64,000 nucleotides of DNA from Candidatus Planktophila dulcis. Lineage in GTDB: Bacteria; Actinomycetota; Actinomycetes; Nanopelagicales; Nanopelagicaceae. The translations under genes and the position numbers were made by a program. The stretch is from assembly GCF_002288225.1 (NCBI RefSeq), contig NZ_CP016777.1:372001-436000 (forward strand), read 5' to 3'. The notes under the pieces were generated by a model, which was not told where the DNA came from, made no database searches, and was given only the letters and a program-made list of their open reading frames with translations. Every line of letters starts with the position of its first letter. The stretch's first letter is position 1. This document shows positions 31,434 through 41,296 of this stretch, one piece after another.

Positions 31434-32222
31434 ATGCGCGTAGTTCGATTTACACCTCAGCCTGATGCAGGTTTAGGTACCGACCCGCTCTTTGGAATCC
31501 TTGAAGAAGATAATCAGATTTCGATCATCTCAGGAGATCCGATCTATCACGGCATTCAAAAGACAGCAGCGAAGGTCGATCTGACAAAGGTGCGCCTATT
31601 GGCACCAGTCATTCCTCGCTCCAAGATTGTTGCAGTGGGTAAGAACTATGCAGATCACGCAGCTGAAATGGGTGGCGTTGTTCCCGATGAACCCATCATC
31701 TTCTTAAAGCCCAATACATCTGTCATTGGACCTGGCGACACCATCGTCTGGCCTGCAATGGCTCCCACTATTGATTATGAAGCAGAGCTTGCCATTGTGA
31801 TTGGTCGCGTATGTAAGGAAGTTCCGAGAGAGCGCGTTAAAGATGTGATCTTCGGATATACCTTGGCAAATGATGTGACATCTCGCGAACTACAAAAGCG
31901 TGATGGACAGTGGATGCGCGCAAAGTCATTTGATACCTTCTGCCCGCTTGGTCCATGGATTGAAACAGAGTTTGTTCCCGGCACACAGCGCATCACCACA
32001 ACGCTTAACGGTGAAATCAAGCAAGATGCCAAGTTATCTGACATGATCTTTAAGGTCGAAGATATTATTTACTTCGTGACTCAAGTAATGACTCTCTTGC
32101 CTGGCGATGTAATCATTACTGGCACACCAGCTGGAATCGGACCAATGCCTGAAAAATCTACTATTGCTATATCCATCGAAGGCCTTGGCCAATTAACCAA
32201 TAAGGTGAGCGCGCGTCCATGA
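31434..32222 (+). CDS. Fumarylacetoacetate hydrolase family protein
   Basis: 262 residues. FAH-fold metal site signs: KNYADHAAEMGG, the EAELAIVIGR segment (acidic metal ligands) and RAKSFDTFCPLGPWIE; the C-terminus has LLPGDVIITGTPAGIG. The family covers hydrolases, isomerases and decarboxylases of 2-oxo-acids. It overlaps gltX by 4 bases, an arrangement conserved in actinobacteria but without a known functional link. Confidence 0.9.
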   Translation: MRVVRFTPQPDAGLGTDPLFGILEEDNQISIISGDPIYHGIQKTAAKVDLTKVRLLAPVIPRSKIVAVGKNYADHAAEMGGVVPDEPIIFLKPNTSVIGPGDTIVWPAMAPTIDYEAELAIVIGRVCKEVPRERVKDVIFGYTLANDVTSRELQKRDGQWMRAKSFDTFCPLGPWIETEFVPGTQRITTTLNGEIKQDAKLSDMIFKVEDIIYFVTQVMTLLPGDVIITGTPAGIGPMPEKSTIAISIEGLGQLTNKVSARP

Positions 32223-33676
32223 GTAAAAAAGTTAAGGTACGTTTTGCGCCATCTCCCACAGGAGATCTCCACGTTGGAAATATCCGCACAGCACTCTTTG
32301 ATTGGGCATATGCCCGTCACACAGGTGGCACATTCCTCTTTCGTATTGAAGATACTGATACAACGCGCGTTACTGATGAATACATCAATGCAGCAATAGA
32401 CACCTTAAAGTGGCTTGGTCTGCAATGGGATGAGGGTCCAGAAGTTGGTGGCCCAAATGGTCCTTACCTTCAATCACAACGTCTTGATATCTATGCAGAG
32501 TGGGCACAGAAGTTCCTCGATCAAAAAGATGCTTACTACTGTTACTGCTCACCGGATGAACTTGAAGCAGTGCGTGAATCACAGCGAGCTGCAAATGTTG
32601 CACCCGGATACAACGGACATTGCCGTGAGCTAACAGCAGATCAAATCGCTGCCTTTAAAGCACAAGGTCGTGAAGGTGTTGTGCGCATGCGCATGCCTGA
32701 TGGCACAACGACTTTCAGAGATGAAATCCGCGGCGATGTGACTTTTGATCACAAGTTTGTTCCTGACTTTGTTCTTGTGCGCGCAGATGGCTCACCTCTC
32801 TACACACTCGCTGTTGCAGTCGATGATGTTCTGATGGGTGTGACTCACGTATTACGCGGTGAAGACTTACTATCATCGACTCCACGACAGATTCGTGTGT
32901 ATCAGGCGATGGGTGTGAAGTTGGAGGATTACCCAGTCTTTGCTCACCTTCCCTTTGTCATGGGTGCAGATAATGCAAAGCTTTCTAAGCGCAATGGTGA
33001 AGTCTCTATCGCTTGGTATCGCGAGCAGGGATATTTGCCTGAGGCAATCTGTAATTACCTCGCTCTACTTGGATGGTCACCAGGTGATGATCGTGAGAAC
33101 ATTTCCATGAAGGAGCTCACTGAGCTCTTTACCGTGGAGAAGGTGCACTCATCTCCTGCCCGCTTTGATATGAAAAAGCTTGAGGCAATTAACGGCGATA
33201 AAATCCGTGCCCTAAGCCTTGAAGAGTTCGCCACATGGACCATGCCATTTCTCATTAAGGCTGGAATCATTACAGGCACTAATGCTGAAGTTGAGCTGGT
33301 CAAGCAGGCACTTCCCATTATTCAAGAGCGCATCGTCAAGCTTGATGAAGCACCTCAGTTATTGAAATTCCTCTTTGTGAAGGAATTTGCTGTCGATGCT
33401 GATGCGGTTTCAAAGATAACTGATGCTGGGGCCAAAGATATTTTGAAGCGCTCACTTGCAGATCTTGAGGGAGTTGCAACGTGGAACCACGAAGCAATTG
33501 AAGCGGTGCTTCGTGCATCCCTGATTGAAGAGCTAGGGCTCAAGCCACGTATTGCATTTACCGCACTTCGTATTGCAACAACTGGAAGCACTATCTCTCC
33601 ACCGCTCTTTGAATCAATGGAGTTGCTTGGGAAAGAGGCCTGCTTAGCCCGTATTTCCAAGGCCCTAGCGCTCTAA
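32219..33676 (+). CDS. gltX: Glutamyl-tRNA synthetase
   Basis: 485 residues. HIGH-like motif SPTGDLHVGNIRTALFDW at the N-terminus, KMSKS-like KLSKRNGEVS mid-protein and an anticodon-binding C-terminal domain. tRNA-Gln and tRNA-Glu genes follow within 270 bases. If the organism lacks GlnRS this enzyme would also mischarge tRNA-Gln for GatCAB; nothing in the window decides that. Confidence 0.97.
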   Translation: MSKKVKVRFAPSPTGDLHVGNIRTALFDWAYARHTGGTFLFRIEDTDTTRVTDEYINAAIDTLKWLGLQWDEGPEVGGPNGPYLQSQRLDIYAEWAQKFLDQKDAYYCYCSPDELEAVRESQRAANVAPGYNGHCRELTADQIAAFKAQGREGVVRMRMPDGTTTFRDEIRGDVTFDHKFVPDFVLVRADGSPLYTLAVAVDDVLMGVTHVLRGEDLLSSTPRQIRVYQAMGVKLEDYPVFAHLPFVMGADNAKLSKRNGEVSIAWYREQGYLPEAICNYLALLGWSPGDDRENISMKELTELFTVEKVHSSPARFDMKKLEAINGDKIRALSLEEFATWTMPFLIKAGIITGTNAEVELVKQALPIIQERIVKLDEAPQLLKFLFVKEFAVDADAVSKITDAGAKDILKRSLADLEGVATWNHEAIEAVLRASLIEELGLKPRIAFTALRIATTGSTISPPLFESMELLGKEACLARISKALAL

Positions 33677-33743
33677 ATTGCCGCTGTAATTTCTACCCTT
33701 TTGTTAAGGTAAACTTTCCACCTTGCCACACGGTGAAAAGTAT

Positions 33744-33815
33744 TGGGGTATGGGGTAATTGGCAGCCCTGCTGATTCTGGTTCAGTAAGTCTAGGTTCGA
33801 GTCCTGGTACCCCAG
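33744..33815 (+). tRNA. tRNA-Gln (anticodon CTG)
   Basis: Acceptor TGGGGTA with TACCCCA, anticodon stem GCTGA/TCAGT with loop TTCTGGT (anticodon CTG), T-arm CTAGG TTCGAGT CCTGG, discriminator G. CCA not encoded. Confidence 0.93.
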
Positions 33816-33871
33816 CGATATACAGCACTTACGTACAACTTAATATGTTTGTCCTAGTAATTTTTTGGCAC

Positions 33872-33944
33872 GGCCCCGTCGTCTAGCGGCCTAGGACTCT
33901 GGCTTCTCAAGTCAGCTACGAGGGTTCGAATCCCTTCGGGGCTA
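33872..33944 (+). tRNA. tRNA-Glu (anticodon CTC)
   Basis: Acceptor GGCCCCG with CGGGGCT, anticodon loop TTCTCAA (anticodon CTC) on stem CTGGC/GTCAG, T-arm GAGGG TTCGAAT CCCTT, discriminator A. The stretch 33677-33977 contains only this tRNA, tRNA-Gln and presumably their promoters. Confidence 0.93.
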
Positions 33945-33980
33945 CAGTTCGTTACAACTTCGATAAGAATCGAGATAGTG

Positions 33981-35372
33981 ATGGCTATTACCAAACGCGT
34001 GGATCTCTCTGATGCGCAGGTAAAGGCTCTCTCATCTTTGGTCAGCGGTCGCATCTCTCAAAATGAATCAGTACTAGATAGCCATGGGCGCGATGAATCT
34101 GCATTTCCTCCCGTTCGCCCATCTGCCGTAGTCACAGTTCACTCAACGGATGAAGTCTCCAAAGTCCTTTCATACTGCAACGGTGAAGGTATTCCCGTCG
34201 TTGCCTTCGGCGTTGGTTCATCCCTTGAAGGCCATGTGTTGCCTCTCTTTGGTGGAATCTCACTGGATTTAAGTGAGATGGATTCGATTATCAAAATCTC
34301 TCCTGATGATTTAACAGTGACTGTGCAAGCTGGCGTTAAGCGCATGGCGCTGAATAAGAAGCTATCCAATGATGGATTGTTCTTCTCGGTAGATCCTGGC
34401 GCTGATGCAACGATCGGTGGAATGACCTCAACCGGAGCTGCTGGAACTACAACTGTGCGCTATGGATCTATGCGTGAGAATGTACTCAAACTCACCGCAG
34501 TATTGGCAGATGGCACAGTTATCCAAGCAGGACGCGAGACTCGCAAACTCTCTGCAGGCTATGACTTAACACGACTCATTGTTGGTTCTGAAGGCACACT
34601 TGCCATCGTCACAGAGATTACCCTTCGTGTCTTTGGTATTCCAGAGAAGATGGCTGCTGCAGTATCGCGCTTTCCTTCCCTAGCAGATGGTGTGCAGGCA
34701 GCTATTGCTATTGTGCGATCTGGTGTTGCTATTGCTCGCTGTGAATTCCTGGACGCGCAATCGATTAAGAACGTTAACGCCCATGATGGGCTCACTTTGC
34801 AAGAAGCGCCCACACTTCTCTTTGAATTCCATGGATCTCCTCGTGGAGTGGAAGAAGATGCCAAGGTAGTTCAAGAGATCACATCTGACTTCGGTGGCAC
34901 AGATTTTGAATGGACGACGGAGGAAGGCCAGCGCCGTAAGTTATGGCAAGCACGTCACAACGCATATTGGGCAGGCATCGCAGCATTTCCTGGAAAGCGC
35001 GCCATCAGTACCGATGCTGCAGTTCCGCTTTCAAAGCTTGCAGATGCAGTTGCGATTGCAGAGAAGATTTTGAAGGAATCACCATTCCCACACTCCATCT
35101 TGGGACATGTGGCTGACGGTAATTTCCACACCTTTATCGTCACTGATCCAACAAAGCCTGAAGAGCTCGATGCCATTCGTGAACTCACACATAAGACCAC
35201 CTCAGCAATTATTGCGATGGGTGGCACCTGCACGGGCGAGCATGGAATTGGTGCTGGAAAGATTGATTCATTGCTGGAAGAGGCAGGTCAGTCATCAGTT
35301 GCAGTGATGAAATCCATCAAGGCAGCCCTTGATCCCAATGGAATTTTGAACCCTGGGAAAATCTTTCACTAA
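33981..35372 (+). CDS. FAD-binding oxidase, glycolate oxidase GlcD / D-lactate dehydrogenase type
   Basis: 463 residues from ATG 33981 (preceded by an in-frame GTG at 33978). FAD-binding PCMH domain with VVAFGVGSSLEGHVLP and GMTSTGAAGTTTVRYGSMREN; the C-terminal cap ends with GGTCTGEHGIGAGKIDSLLEE. Oxidises 2-hydroxyacids such as glycolate or D-lactate. Its stop codon directly abuts the stop of the convergent glycerate kinase gene, and the pair suggests glycolate/glyoxylate to glycerate metabolism (inference). GlcE/GlcF partners are not in the window. Confidence 0.88.
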   Translation: MAITKRVDLSDAQVKALSSLVSGRISQNESVLDSHGRDESAFPPVRPSAVVTVHSTDEVSKVLSYCNGEGIPVVAFGVGSSLEGHVLPLFGGISLDLSEMDSIIKISPDDLTVTVQAGVKRMALNKKLSNDGLFFSVDPGADATIGGMTSTGAAGTTTVRYGSMRENVLKLTAVLADGTVIQAGRETRKLSAGYDLTRLIVGSEGTLAIVTEITLRVFGIPEKMAAAVSRFPSLADGVQAAIAIVRSGVAIARCEFLDAQSIKNVNAHDGLTLQEAPTLLFEFHGSPRGVEEDAKVVQEITSDFGGTDFEWTTEEGQRRKLWQARHNAYWAGIAAFPGKRAISTDAAVPLSKLADAVAIAEKILKESPFPHSILGHVADGNFHTFIVTDPTKPEELDAIRELTHKTTSAIIAMGGTCTGEHGIGAGKIDSLLEEAGQSSVAVMKSIKAALDPNGILNPGKIFH

Positions 35373-36461
35373 TTAGAGCGAAGCGGCTATTGCTGCACCA
35401 ATCTTTGTCACAAGCGGTTCCGGGTTTGCGATGCACTTTTTGATATCAGGCTCAAGAGAGGCCAATGTAAAGATGCCTTTAAATCCAGTTTCTTGATGCG
35501 CATCCGCATCACCACAGACCAAGAATGTGGGGATAGAAGATTTCATAGCACGCTGCAAGATTCCCCACGGTGCTTTGCCTTGGGAGCTCTGTGAATCAAA
35601 GCGACCCTCTCCTGTGATGATGTAATCGGCGCCAACTAACTGTCTATCGAATTGCACAAGGTCAAGAATCAGATCAATACCGCTCTCTGCTGTGGCAGAT
35701 AGGAATGAGTAAGCCATAAATCCAAAGCCACCTGCAGCACCGGCACCAGGTGCGGATGCGTGTGGGCCACCCACAAGTGATGCAAAGTGGGCAAGAGATG
35801 TCTCAAGGATCTCTACTTCTTCACGTGATGCACCTTTCTGTGGTGAAAATACTTGCGCAGCACCCTCACTACCTAAAAGTGGATTCTTCACATCATTTGC
35901 CAATACAAAGGTGGTTTGTGCAAGGCGCGAATCGAGACCAGTAACATCTATCTTGACGCAGTCGATAAGTGCGCCACCACCTTGTGCAATCTCATTTCCT
36001 GCAGCATCAGTGAGCTTTGCACCGAGTGCTTGCAGTGCACCTGCCCCCGCATCTGTTGTTGCACTTCCACCGACTGCCAAAATGATCTTCTTCGCACCTT
36101 TATTAAGGGCGGCAAGAATGAGTTCTCCTGCACCGAATGAAGATGATTTAAGTGCTGACCTCACGCCATCTGGTAGCTGTGAAAGCCCAGAAGCTTGGGC
36201 CATCTCAACAAAAGCTATGTCATCTTTGAGTGCAATATGCGCCTTCACTAGATTTCCGACAGGTCCTGCAACTTCACATTCAATAGTTTTAAAGCCTGCG
36301 TTAAGAATTGCATCGAGGGATCCTTCGCCACCATCGCCGATAGCAATCTTTACGATTTCACATGTTGGGATAACAGAGTGAATACCGGCTGTAATCCACG
36401 ATGCAATCTCACTGGAAGTTGCACTGCCCTTAAATGAGTCTGGGGCTATGACAATCTTCAT
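35373..36461 (-). CDS. Glycerate kinase (type I)
   Basis: 362 residues. N-terminus MKIVIAPDSFKGSATSSEIA and the signature VGGSATTDAGAGALQALGA identify the GarK/GlxK family, which phosphorylates D-glycerate. A TAAGAT box (36468-36473 on the reverse strand) ends 6 bases before the ATG, so a leaderless transcript is likely. Divergent from the second FAH gene across 37 bases; the two -10 boxes lie 12 bases apart. Confidence 0.93.
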   Translation of the reverse strand: MKIVIAPDSFKGSATSSEIASWITAGIHSVIPTCEIVKIAIGDGGEGSLDAILNAGFKTIECEVAGPVGNLVKAHIALKDDIAFVEMAQASGLSQLPDGVRSALKSSSFGAGELILAALNKGAKKIILAVGGSATTDAGAGALQALGAKLTDAAGNEIAQGGGALIDCVKIDVTGLDSRLAQTTFVLANDVKNPLLGSEGAAQVFSPQKGASREEVEILETSLAHFASLVGGPHASAPGAGAAGGFGFMAYSFLSATAESGIDLILDLVQFDRQLVGADYIITGEGRFDSQSSQGKAPWGILQRAMKSSIPTFLVCGDADAHQETGFKGIFTLASLEPDIKKCIANPEPLVTKIGAAIAASL

Positions 36462-36467
36462 GTATGC

Positions 36468-36491
36468 ATCTTAGGAGCGCTGCGCTAATCT
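36468..36491. promoter_or_regulatory. Divergent -10 boxes between glycerate kinase and FAH gene
   Basis: TAAGAT on the reverse strand (36468-36473) and TAATCT on the forward strand (36486-36491) each end 6-7 bases before their start codons. Both promoters must have -35 regions inside the opposite promoter or gene. Confidence 0.45.
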
Positions 36492-36498
36492 TACGACT

Positions 36499-37344
36499 AT
36501 GAAAATCGCGCGATTTGGTCAGGTTGGTTCAGAACGTCCTGCTGTCATGTTGAGCCAGACTCAAGCAGTCTATGTCGATCACTTGATTATGGATTGGAAC
36601 CGCCCAGAGCTTGAAGCAGGTGCGCTTGATAAGGTGAAGTCAGCAGATCTTTCATCACAGACTCCCTTTGATATTGCAGGCCTACGTATTGCAAGCCCCG
36701 TTGCACGACCAACAAAGCTCATCTGCATCGGCCTTAACTATGCCCGTCACGCAGCTGAATCTGGAATGACACCACCACCAGAGCCTGTTGTCTTTATGAA
36801 GGCCCCTGATTGCCTGACAGGACCTAATGATGCAATCGCAATTCCACCGAATTCAACAGCCACAGATTATGAAGTAGAGCTTGCAATCGTTATTGGAAAG
36901 CGAGCTCTCTACTTAAAGTCTGAGTCAGAAGCTCGCAGCCACATCCTTGGATATTCCATCAGCCAAGATGTTTCAGAGCGCCACTGGCAGATTGAACGAG
37001 CAGGCCAATGGGTAAAGGGAAAGTCTTTCCCGACATTTAATCCCATGGGTCCTGCCATTGTTACTGAAGATGAATTTAAGCCAGATGATGTTCGCCTGTA
37101 TTGCACCGTAGATGGAGAAAAGCGCCAAGATTCACGCACCAGCGATCTCATCTACGGAATCGATCACATCGTCTGGTACTTAAGCCAATTTATGGAGCTC
37201 TTCCCAGGCGATGTCATCAATACTGGAACACCAGAAGGTGTTGGCATGGGCTTTAAACCAACCAAGTATTTAACTGTAGGTCAAGAAGTTATTACTGGTA
37301 TCGAAGGCCTCGGTGAGATGCGTTCGAAGACAGTAGCTTCTTAA
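36499..37344 (+). CDS. Fumarylacetoacetate hydrolase family protein (second copy)
   Basis: 281 residues, with an N-terminal extension typical of the ureidoglycolate lyase / 2,4-diketo-3-deoxy-fuconate hydrolase subgroup (ARFGQVGSERPAVM). Metal-site segments: GLNYARHAAESG, YEVELAIVIGKRA and KGKSFPTFNPMGP; C-terminal LFPGDVINTGTPEGVGMG. Distinct from the FAH protein next to gltX. Likely acts in sugar-acid breakdown, but the substrate is not determinable. Confidence 0.88.
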   Translation: MKIARFGQVGSERPAVMLSQTQAVYVDHLIMDWNRPELEAGALDKVKSADLSSQTPFDIAGLRIASPVARPTKLICIGLNYARHAAESGMTPPPEPVVFMKAPDCLTGPNDAIAIPPNSTATDYEVELAIVIGKRALYLKSESEARSHILGYSISQDVSERHWQIERAGQWVKGKSFPTFNPMGPAIVTEDEFKPDDVRLYCTVDGEKRQDSRTSDLIYGIDHIVWYLSQFMELFPGDVINTGTPEGVGMGFKPTKYLTVGQEVITGIEGLGEMRSKTVAS

Positions 37345-37358
37345 CGTTCAGACCAGAG

Positions 37359-37874
37359 TTATCTTTCAGACTTGTGGCGATCTGCCATCATCTCCATCAG
37401 TGCAAAGAGAACGCCTGAAACCACGAAGGTCATATGAATTCCAATACGCCATCCTTCACGGCTGGCATCAAATGGACCTTCTTGCATAAAGTCTTTGAGG
37501 AGTTCAATGACTGAGATTGCAACGAGTGAGCCAATGAGCTTGATCTTCATACCGCTTGAATCAACATGACCCATCCAGTGTGGTCGATCTTCTGCGCCAT
37601 CTGCAATAGCAATCTTAGAGACGAAGTTTTCATAGCCTGCAAAGAGAACCAAGATAATGAGATTGCCAAGTAATACTGTGTCAAGAAGTTCAAGAACTTG
37701 CAAAGTAATCTCACTCATTGTCGATGAGGTTATATGGCTCATGATGTGCCAGAAAGAGTGGAAGAAGCGATAGAGGATAGGAATGAGTGCAAGAAGTAGG
37801 CCTATATAGAGCGGCGCCAATAGCCAGCGTCCGGCGAAGATTACTTTCTCCAAGAAGTGCTCAAGTTTTATCAT
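37359..37874 (-). CDS. YqhA/UPF0114 family membrane protein
   Basis: 171 residues from ATG 37874. N-terminal MIKLEHFLEKVIFAGRWLLA and the conserved GHVDSSGMKIKLIGSLVAIS segment are the family hallmark; three to four membrane helices. Function unknown. The open frame continues upstream, overlapping the divergent esterase gene; that part lacks family similarity and is rejected. Confidence 0.88.
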   Translation of the reverse strand: MIKLEHFLEKVIFAGRWLLAPLYIGLLLALIPILYRFFHSFWHIMSHITSSTMSEITLQVLELLDTVLLGNLIILVLFAGYENFVSKIAIADGAEDRPHWMGHVDSSGMKIKLIGSLVAISVIELLKDFMQEGPFDASREGWRIGIHMTFVVSGVLFALMEMMADRHKSER

Positions 37875-37932
37875 GTTGCCGATTATGGCATTTGAGTGTG
37901 ACAAATCTGGTGCGACATACGATGATGCACTC

Positions 37933-38772
37933 ATGAAGATGCGCTTATTCACCGCCCTAGCGCTGACCTTCACATTGATGACCCCCGCTACCGCTAGCCA
38001 CAACTTCATCGTCGGTGGCGATCGCCCGGTCACCGTCCACCTTCCTGACACACTCGCAAACCCAGCGCCACTTCTTATTCTCTTGCACTCGGCCTCAACT
38101 TCCGGTGCCCGCCTTGAGAGTTATATGAAGATTGCACCGGTTGCAAAGTCACAAGGCCTTATCTATATCGCACCTGATGGCAACACCAACGCTGAAGGGA
38201 AACGATTCTGGAACGCCTCAAAATCATGTTGCAATAGATTTAGCCAAGAAGTCGATGATGTTGCTTATATCGATGCGCTCATCGATGAGATCAGCGCAAA
38301 GATACCGGTTGACCCAAAGCGCATCTATCTCATCGGCCATAGCAATGGCGCCTTCATGTCATTTACCTATGCATGCAAGACAGATAAAGTTGCAGCAATT
38401 GTGGCTCTTGCAGGGGCTATGGATCAGAACCCAGGGTGTGCGCCTACGACTCCGGTCTCACTTCTCAATATTCACGGCACCGCCGATAAGGTGATAAAGC
38501 TCAACGGGGGAGTAATGAATAACAACTCCTACACAAGTGCAACAACTACAGTCAATACCTTTATCTCAGTCAATAGATGCGCTCAGGCAACTGCTCTGAA
38601 GAAAGATTTTGACCCCGTCATCACAGGTGCTGAGACCACCATCTATGACTATGTCTGTGGCACTCACGCAGAGTTACAATTCTGGAAGATTAAAGATGGA
38701 GCACATAAACCCAATCTGCCGAGTGATTTTGCCCAGCAAGTAATCTCATTTTTATTGAAGCAGAGTAAGTAG
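37933..38772 (+). CDS. Secreted esterase, LpqC / PHB-depolymerase-like
   Basis: About 279 residues with a signal peptide (MKMRLFTALALTFTLMTPATASH, cleavage probably after ATA or TAS). Alpha/beta hydrolase: oxyanion region LILLHSASTSG, nucleophile motif IGHSNGAF, Asp in HGTADKVI and His in DGAHKPNLP. Similar proteins are annotated as polyhydroxybutyrate depolymerase or feruloyl esterase. Two adjacent cysteines (SKSCCNRF) are typical of the secreted LpqC group. Confidence 0.85.
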   Translation: MKMRLFTALALTFTLMTPATASHNFIVGGDRPVTVHLPDTLANPAPLLILLHSASTSGARLESYMKIAPVAKSQGLIYIAPDGNTNAEGKRFWNASKSCCNRFSQEVDDVAYIDALIDEISAKIPVDPKRIYLIGHSNGAFMSFTYACKTDKVAAIVALAGAMDQNPGCAPTTPVSLLNIHGTADKVIKLNGGVMNNNSYTSATTTVNTFISVNRCAQATALKKDFDPVITGAETTIYDYVCGTHAELQFWKIKDGAHKPNLPSDFAQQVISFLLKQSK

Positions 38773-38792
38773 AGATAGGGCAGAATCACACC

Positions 38793-40139
38793 GTGCATAA
38801 ATTCACCTCAGAGGTAGAAGAGCTCGCAAAAGCTGTTATGGAGTACAGCCTTGCCCGTTTGAAATCAGATCCACCTCTGGATGGTCCTCGCAGTGAAGCA
38901 GACCTCTATGCAGAACTCGGTAACACCATTACTGCAGCAGGCTTGGGTGGAAAAGAGACCCTCAAGGTATTTACAGAAACTCTCGCACTTGCCTGCATCT
39001 CAACAGATCACCCACGTAACCTTGCATTTATTCCATCTGCTCCCAGTGAATACTCCAACCTCTTTGATCTTGTAGTCGGTGCATCCTCTCTCTATGGCGG
39101 CTCATGGCAAGAAGGAGCAGGAGCTGTCTTTGCTGAGAACCAAGCAATTAAATGGCTCATTGATATTGCAGGACTACCAAGTTCAGCAGGTGGCGTCTTT
39201 GTGCAAGGTGGCACGATGGGCAATCTTTCTGCCCTCGTTGTTGCGCGCGATCAAGCACGCAAAACTCACCCTGACACACAGCGCTGGGTAATCGCATGTA
39301 GCGCAGAGTCACATTCATCTATTACATCTGCTGCCCACGTCATGGATGTTGATCTGCTAAAAATTGACACAAATGAAGAGCTTCGCCTTGATGGAGCACA
39401 CGTTGCCACAGCAATCGATGAACTACATGCCACTACCAATAAGCGCGTCTTTGCCATTGTGGGAACTGCAGGCTCAACCAACCTTGGCATCGTTGATGAT
39501 TTAGCATCCCTTGCAAAAACTGCGAAGGAGCGCAATATCTGGTTCCACGTCGATGGCGCCTATGGTCTTGCAGGACTCTGTGCACCATCTGTGCGCCATC
39601 TCTATAAGGGTGTTGAAGATGCAGATTCCTTTATCGTCGATCCACATAAATGGCTCTTTGCACCCTTTGATGCATGTGCACTCGTCTATCGCAATCCACA
39701 TGTAGCGAAGGAGACACACACGCAACATGCAAGTTATCTTGAGACTCTCCACGATGACTCATGGTCACCTTCTGATTACGCCATCCATCTCACTCGTCGC
39801 GTGCGCGGTTTACCTTTCTGGTTCTCACTGGCAGCCCATGGCACCGATGCTTATTCGAAGGCAGTAGAAGAAGGAATTCGCCTTGCAAAGGATTCAGCAA
39901 AGCTCATTGCAGCTCACCCAAACCTAGAGTTAGTGCGCGAGCCAGAACTTTCCATCGTTGCCTTCACACGTAAAGGGTGGTCACCTGCCCAATATCAAGA
40001 GTGGTCTGATGCACTCCTTGAGAAGCAGATTGGCTTTATCCCACCATCAAAGCATGCAGGTGAATCAATACTGCGCTTTGCCTTCGTCAACCCATGGACA
40101 TCGATGGATGATGTTCAGATGATTCTAGATACGCTCTAA
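38793..40139 (+). CDS. Group II PLP-dependent amino acid decarboxylase
   Basis: 448 residues, GTG start. PLP lysine in SFIVDPHKWLFAPFDACA, Asp/Ala pair in WFHVDGAYG. Resembles aromatic-L-amino-acid/tyrosine/diaminobutyrate decarboxylases; substrate not clear. Its stop overlaps the stop of the convergent agmatinase gene by 4 bases, so an amine-related role is tempting but unproven. No signal peptide or membrane segment. Confidence 0.87.
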   Translation: MHKFTSEVEELAKAVMEYSLARLKSDPPLDGPRSEADLYAELGNTITAAGLGGKETLKVFTETLALACISTDHPRNLAFIPSAPSEYSNLFDLVVGASSLYGGSWQEGAGAVFAENQAIKWLIDIAGLPSSAGGVFVQGGTMGNLSALVVARDQARKTHPDTQRWVIACSAESHSSITSAAHVMDVDLLKIDTNEELRLDGAHVATAIDELHATTNKRVFAIVGTAGSTNLGIVDDLASLAKTAKERNIWFHVDGAYGLAGLCAPSVRHLYKGVEDADSFIVDPHKWLFAPFDACALVYRNPHVAKETHTQHASYLETLHDDSWSPSDYAIHLTRRVRGLPFWFSLAAHGTDAYSKAVEEGIRLAKDSAKLIAAHPNLELVREPELSIVAFTRKGWSPAQYQEWSDALLEKQIGFIPPSKHAGESILRFAFVNPWTSMDDVQMILDTL

Positions 40140-41134
40140 CGATCTAATAAGTTCTGCGTTGGGTTATATGCACTGCCACTACGGCGCTTAGCAATTGCGC
40201 TGAGGGCTTCCAACACAACACGATTAGCAAGAATGGCAGTGATATCTGCGCTATCAAATGCTGGAGCAACCTCCACCACATCAATACCAACAACAGGTAG
40301 TTCAAGACAGATTCTGCGCACAGCTTCTAACAATTCACGAGAAGTCATTCCACCAGGCTCTGGTGTTCCAGTTCCTGGCGCCATCCCAGGATCGACCACA
40401 TCGATATCAACGGATAAGAAGACTCCATCGCAACCATCAGTCAGGGTTGCAAAAGATTCATCCAATACTGCCTTGAGTCCACGATGATGAATCTCAGTCA
40501 TCTCATAGGAGCGCATACCTTGATCGCGCATCCACTCAAGAGTTGCGTTATCTGGCCAATATCCACGAAGACCTAACTGCAGGAAGCGATCTCCGCGCAC
40601 ATAGCCATCATTAATCAAATTACGCATCGGTGTTCCATGCCCCACCAGAGCGCCCCACTGATCTTCACCCGTATCGGCATGTGCATCAAAGTGGACCATT
40701 GAAACTTTTCCACGACCTAAGTGGTTAGCAATACCTGCAACGTCAGCCGATGCAATCGAGTGATCTCCACCTAAGACAACTGCAATAGCGCCAGCACGAG
40801 AGATCTTCTCTGTTGCCTCACGCAAGACTGCAAGCGACTTCACCAAATCTCCACCAGGCATGAGCAAATCACCTGCATCAAAGACTTTCAGATCCTTCAA
40901 ACCATCTGTGCGCAGAGCTAAATGTGGGCGCTGCCCATCATGTGGCAGGTAATCGCCACCACGAATTGCTTGAGGACCAAACTTTGCACCAGAGCGATGC
41001 GATGTTCCACTATCAATCGGTGCACCCACGATGATGACATCGGCGCCCTTATAGGTTGCAGGGACATCGAGATCACATGCAGGTATTCCAAGGAAGGTAA
41101 AGGCCGGTCCATACATATTGCCGTGGTTGGTCAT
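40136..41134 (-). CDS. speB: Agmatinase / ureohydrolase
   Basis: 332 residues. Binuclear manganese site complete: GGDHSI, HFDAHADTG and SVDIDVVDPGMAPG followed by TPEPGGMTSREL. Family hydrolyses agmatine, guanidinobutyrate or proclavaminate, releasing urea. A TATCCT box (41141-41146, reverse strand) ends 6 bases before the ATG, giving a leaderless transcript. Confidence 0.9.
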   Translation of the reverse strand: MTNHGNMYGPAFTFLGIPACDLDVPATYKGADVIIVGAPIDSGTSHRSGAKFGPQAIRGGDYLPHDGQRPHLALRTDGLKDLKVFDAGDLLMPGGDLVKSLAVLREATEKISRAGAIAVVLGGDHSIASADVAGIANHLGRGKVSMVHFDAHADTGEDQWGALVGHGTPMRNLINDGYVRGDRFLQLGLRGYWPDNATLEWMRDQGMRSYEMTEIHHRGLKAVLDESFATLTDGCDGVFLSVDIDVVDPGMAPGTGTPEPGGMTSRELLEAVRRICLELPVVGIDVVEVAPAFDSADITAILANRVVLEALSAIAKRRSGSAYNPTQNLLDR

Positions 41135-41163
41135 GGGTTAAGGATATCTCTCTAATTGCAAAA

Positions 41164-41185
41164 GCCCGCGGTGTTTACCGCGGGC
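41164..41185 (-). terminator. GC-rich hairpin between agmatinase and tRNA
   Basis: GCCCGCGGT and ACCGCGGGC are perfect arms (9 bp) around a 4-base loop. Read on the reverse strand the hairpin is followed by TTTT, so it can stop antisense transcription coming from the SnoaL gene before it enters speB. No T-run follows on the forward strand. Confidence 0.6.
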
Positions 41186-41296
41186 CTTGGGATTTGCAAC
41201 CCTCTAACGCCTTAAAAGATTAGCACATAAAAACTTATCCACATCGTTTGAATATTTCCAGTTGCGCATGAAAACACTTTGAGAGTCTTCGCCCAC

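Noticed and set aside
41235-41243. Perfect DnaA box TTATCCACA
   Set aside because: Only one exact copy, no cluster, no AT-rich unwinding element and no dnaA/dnaN nearby; most likely chance or a minor titration site, not an origin.
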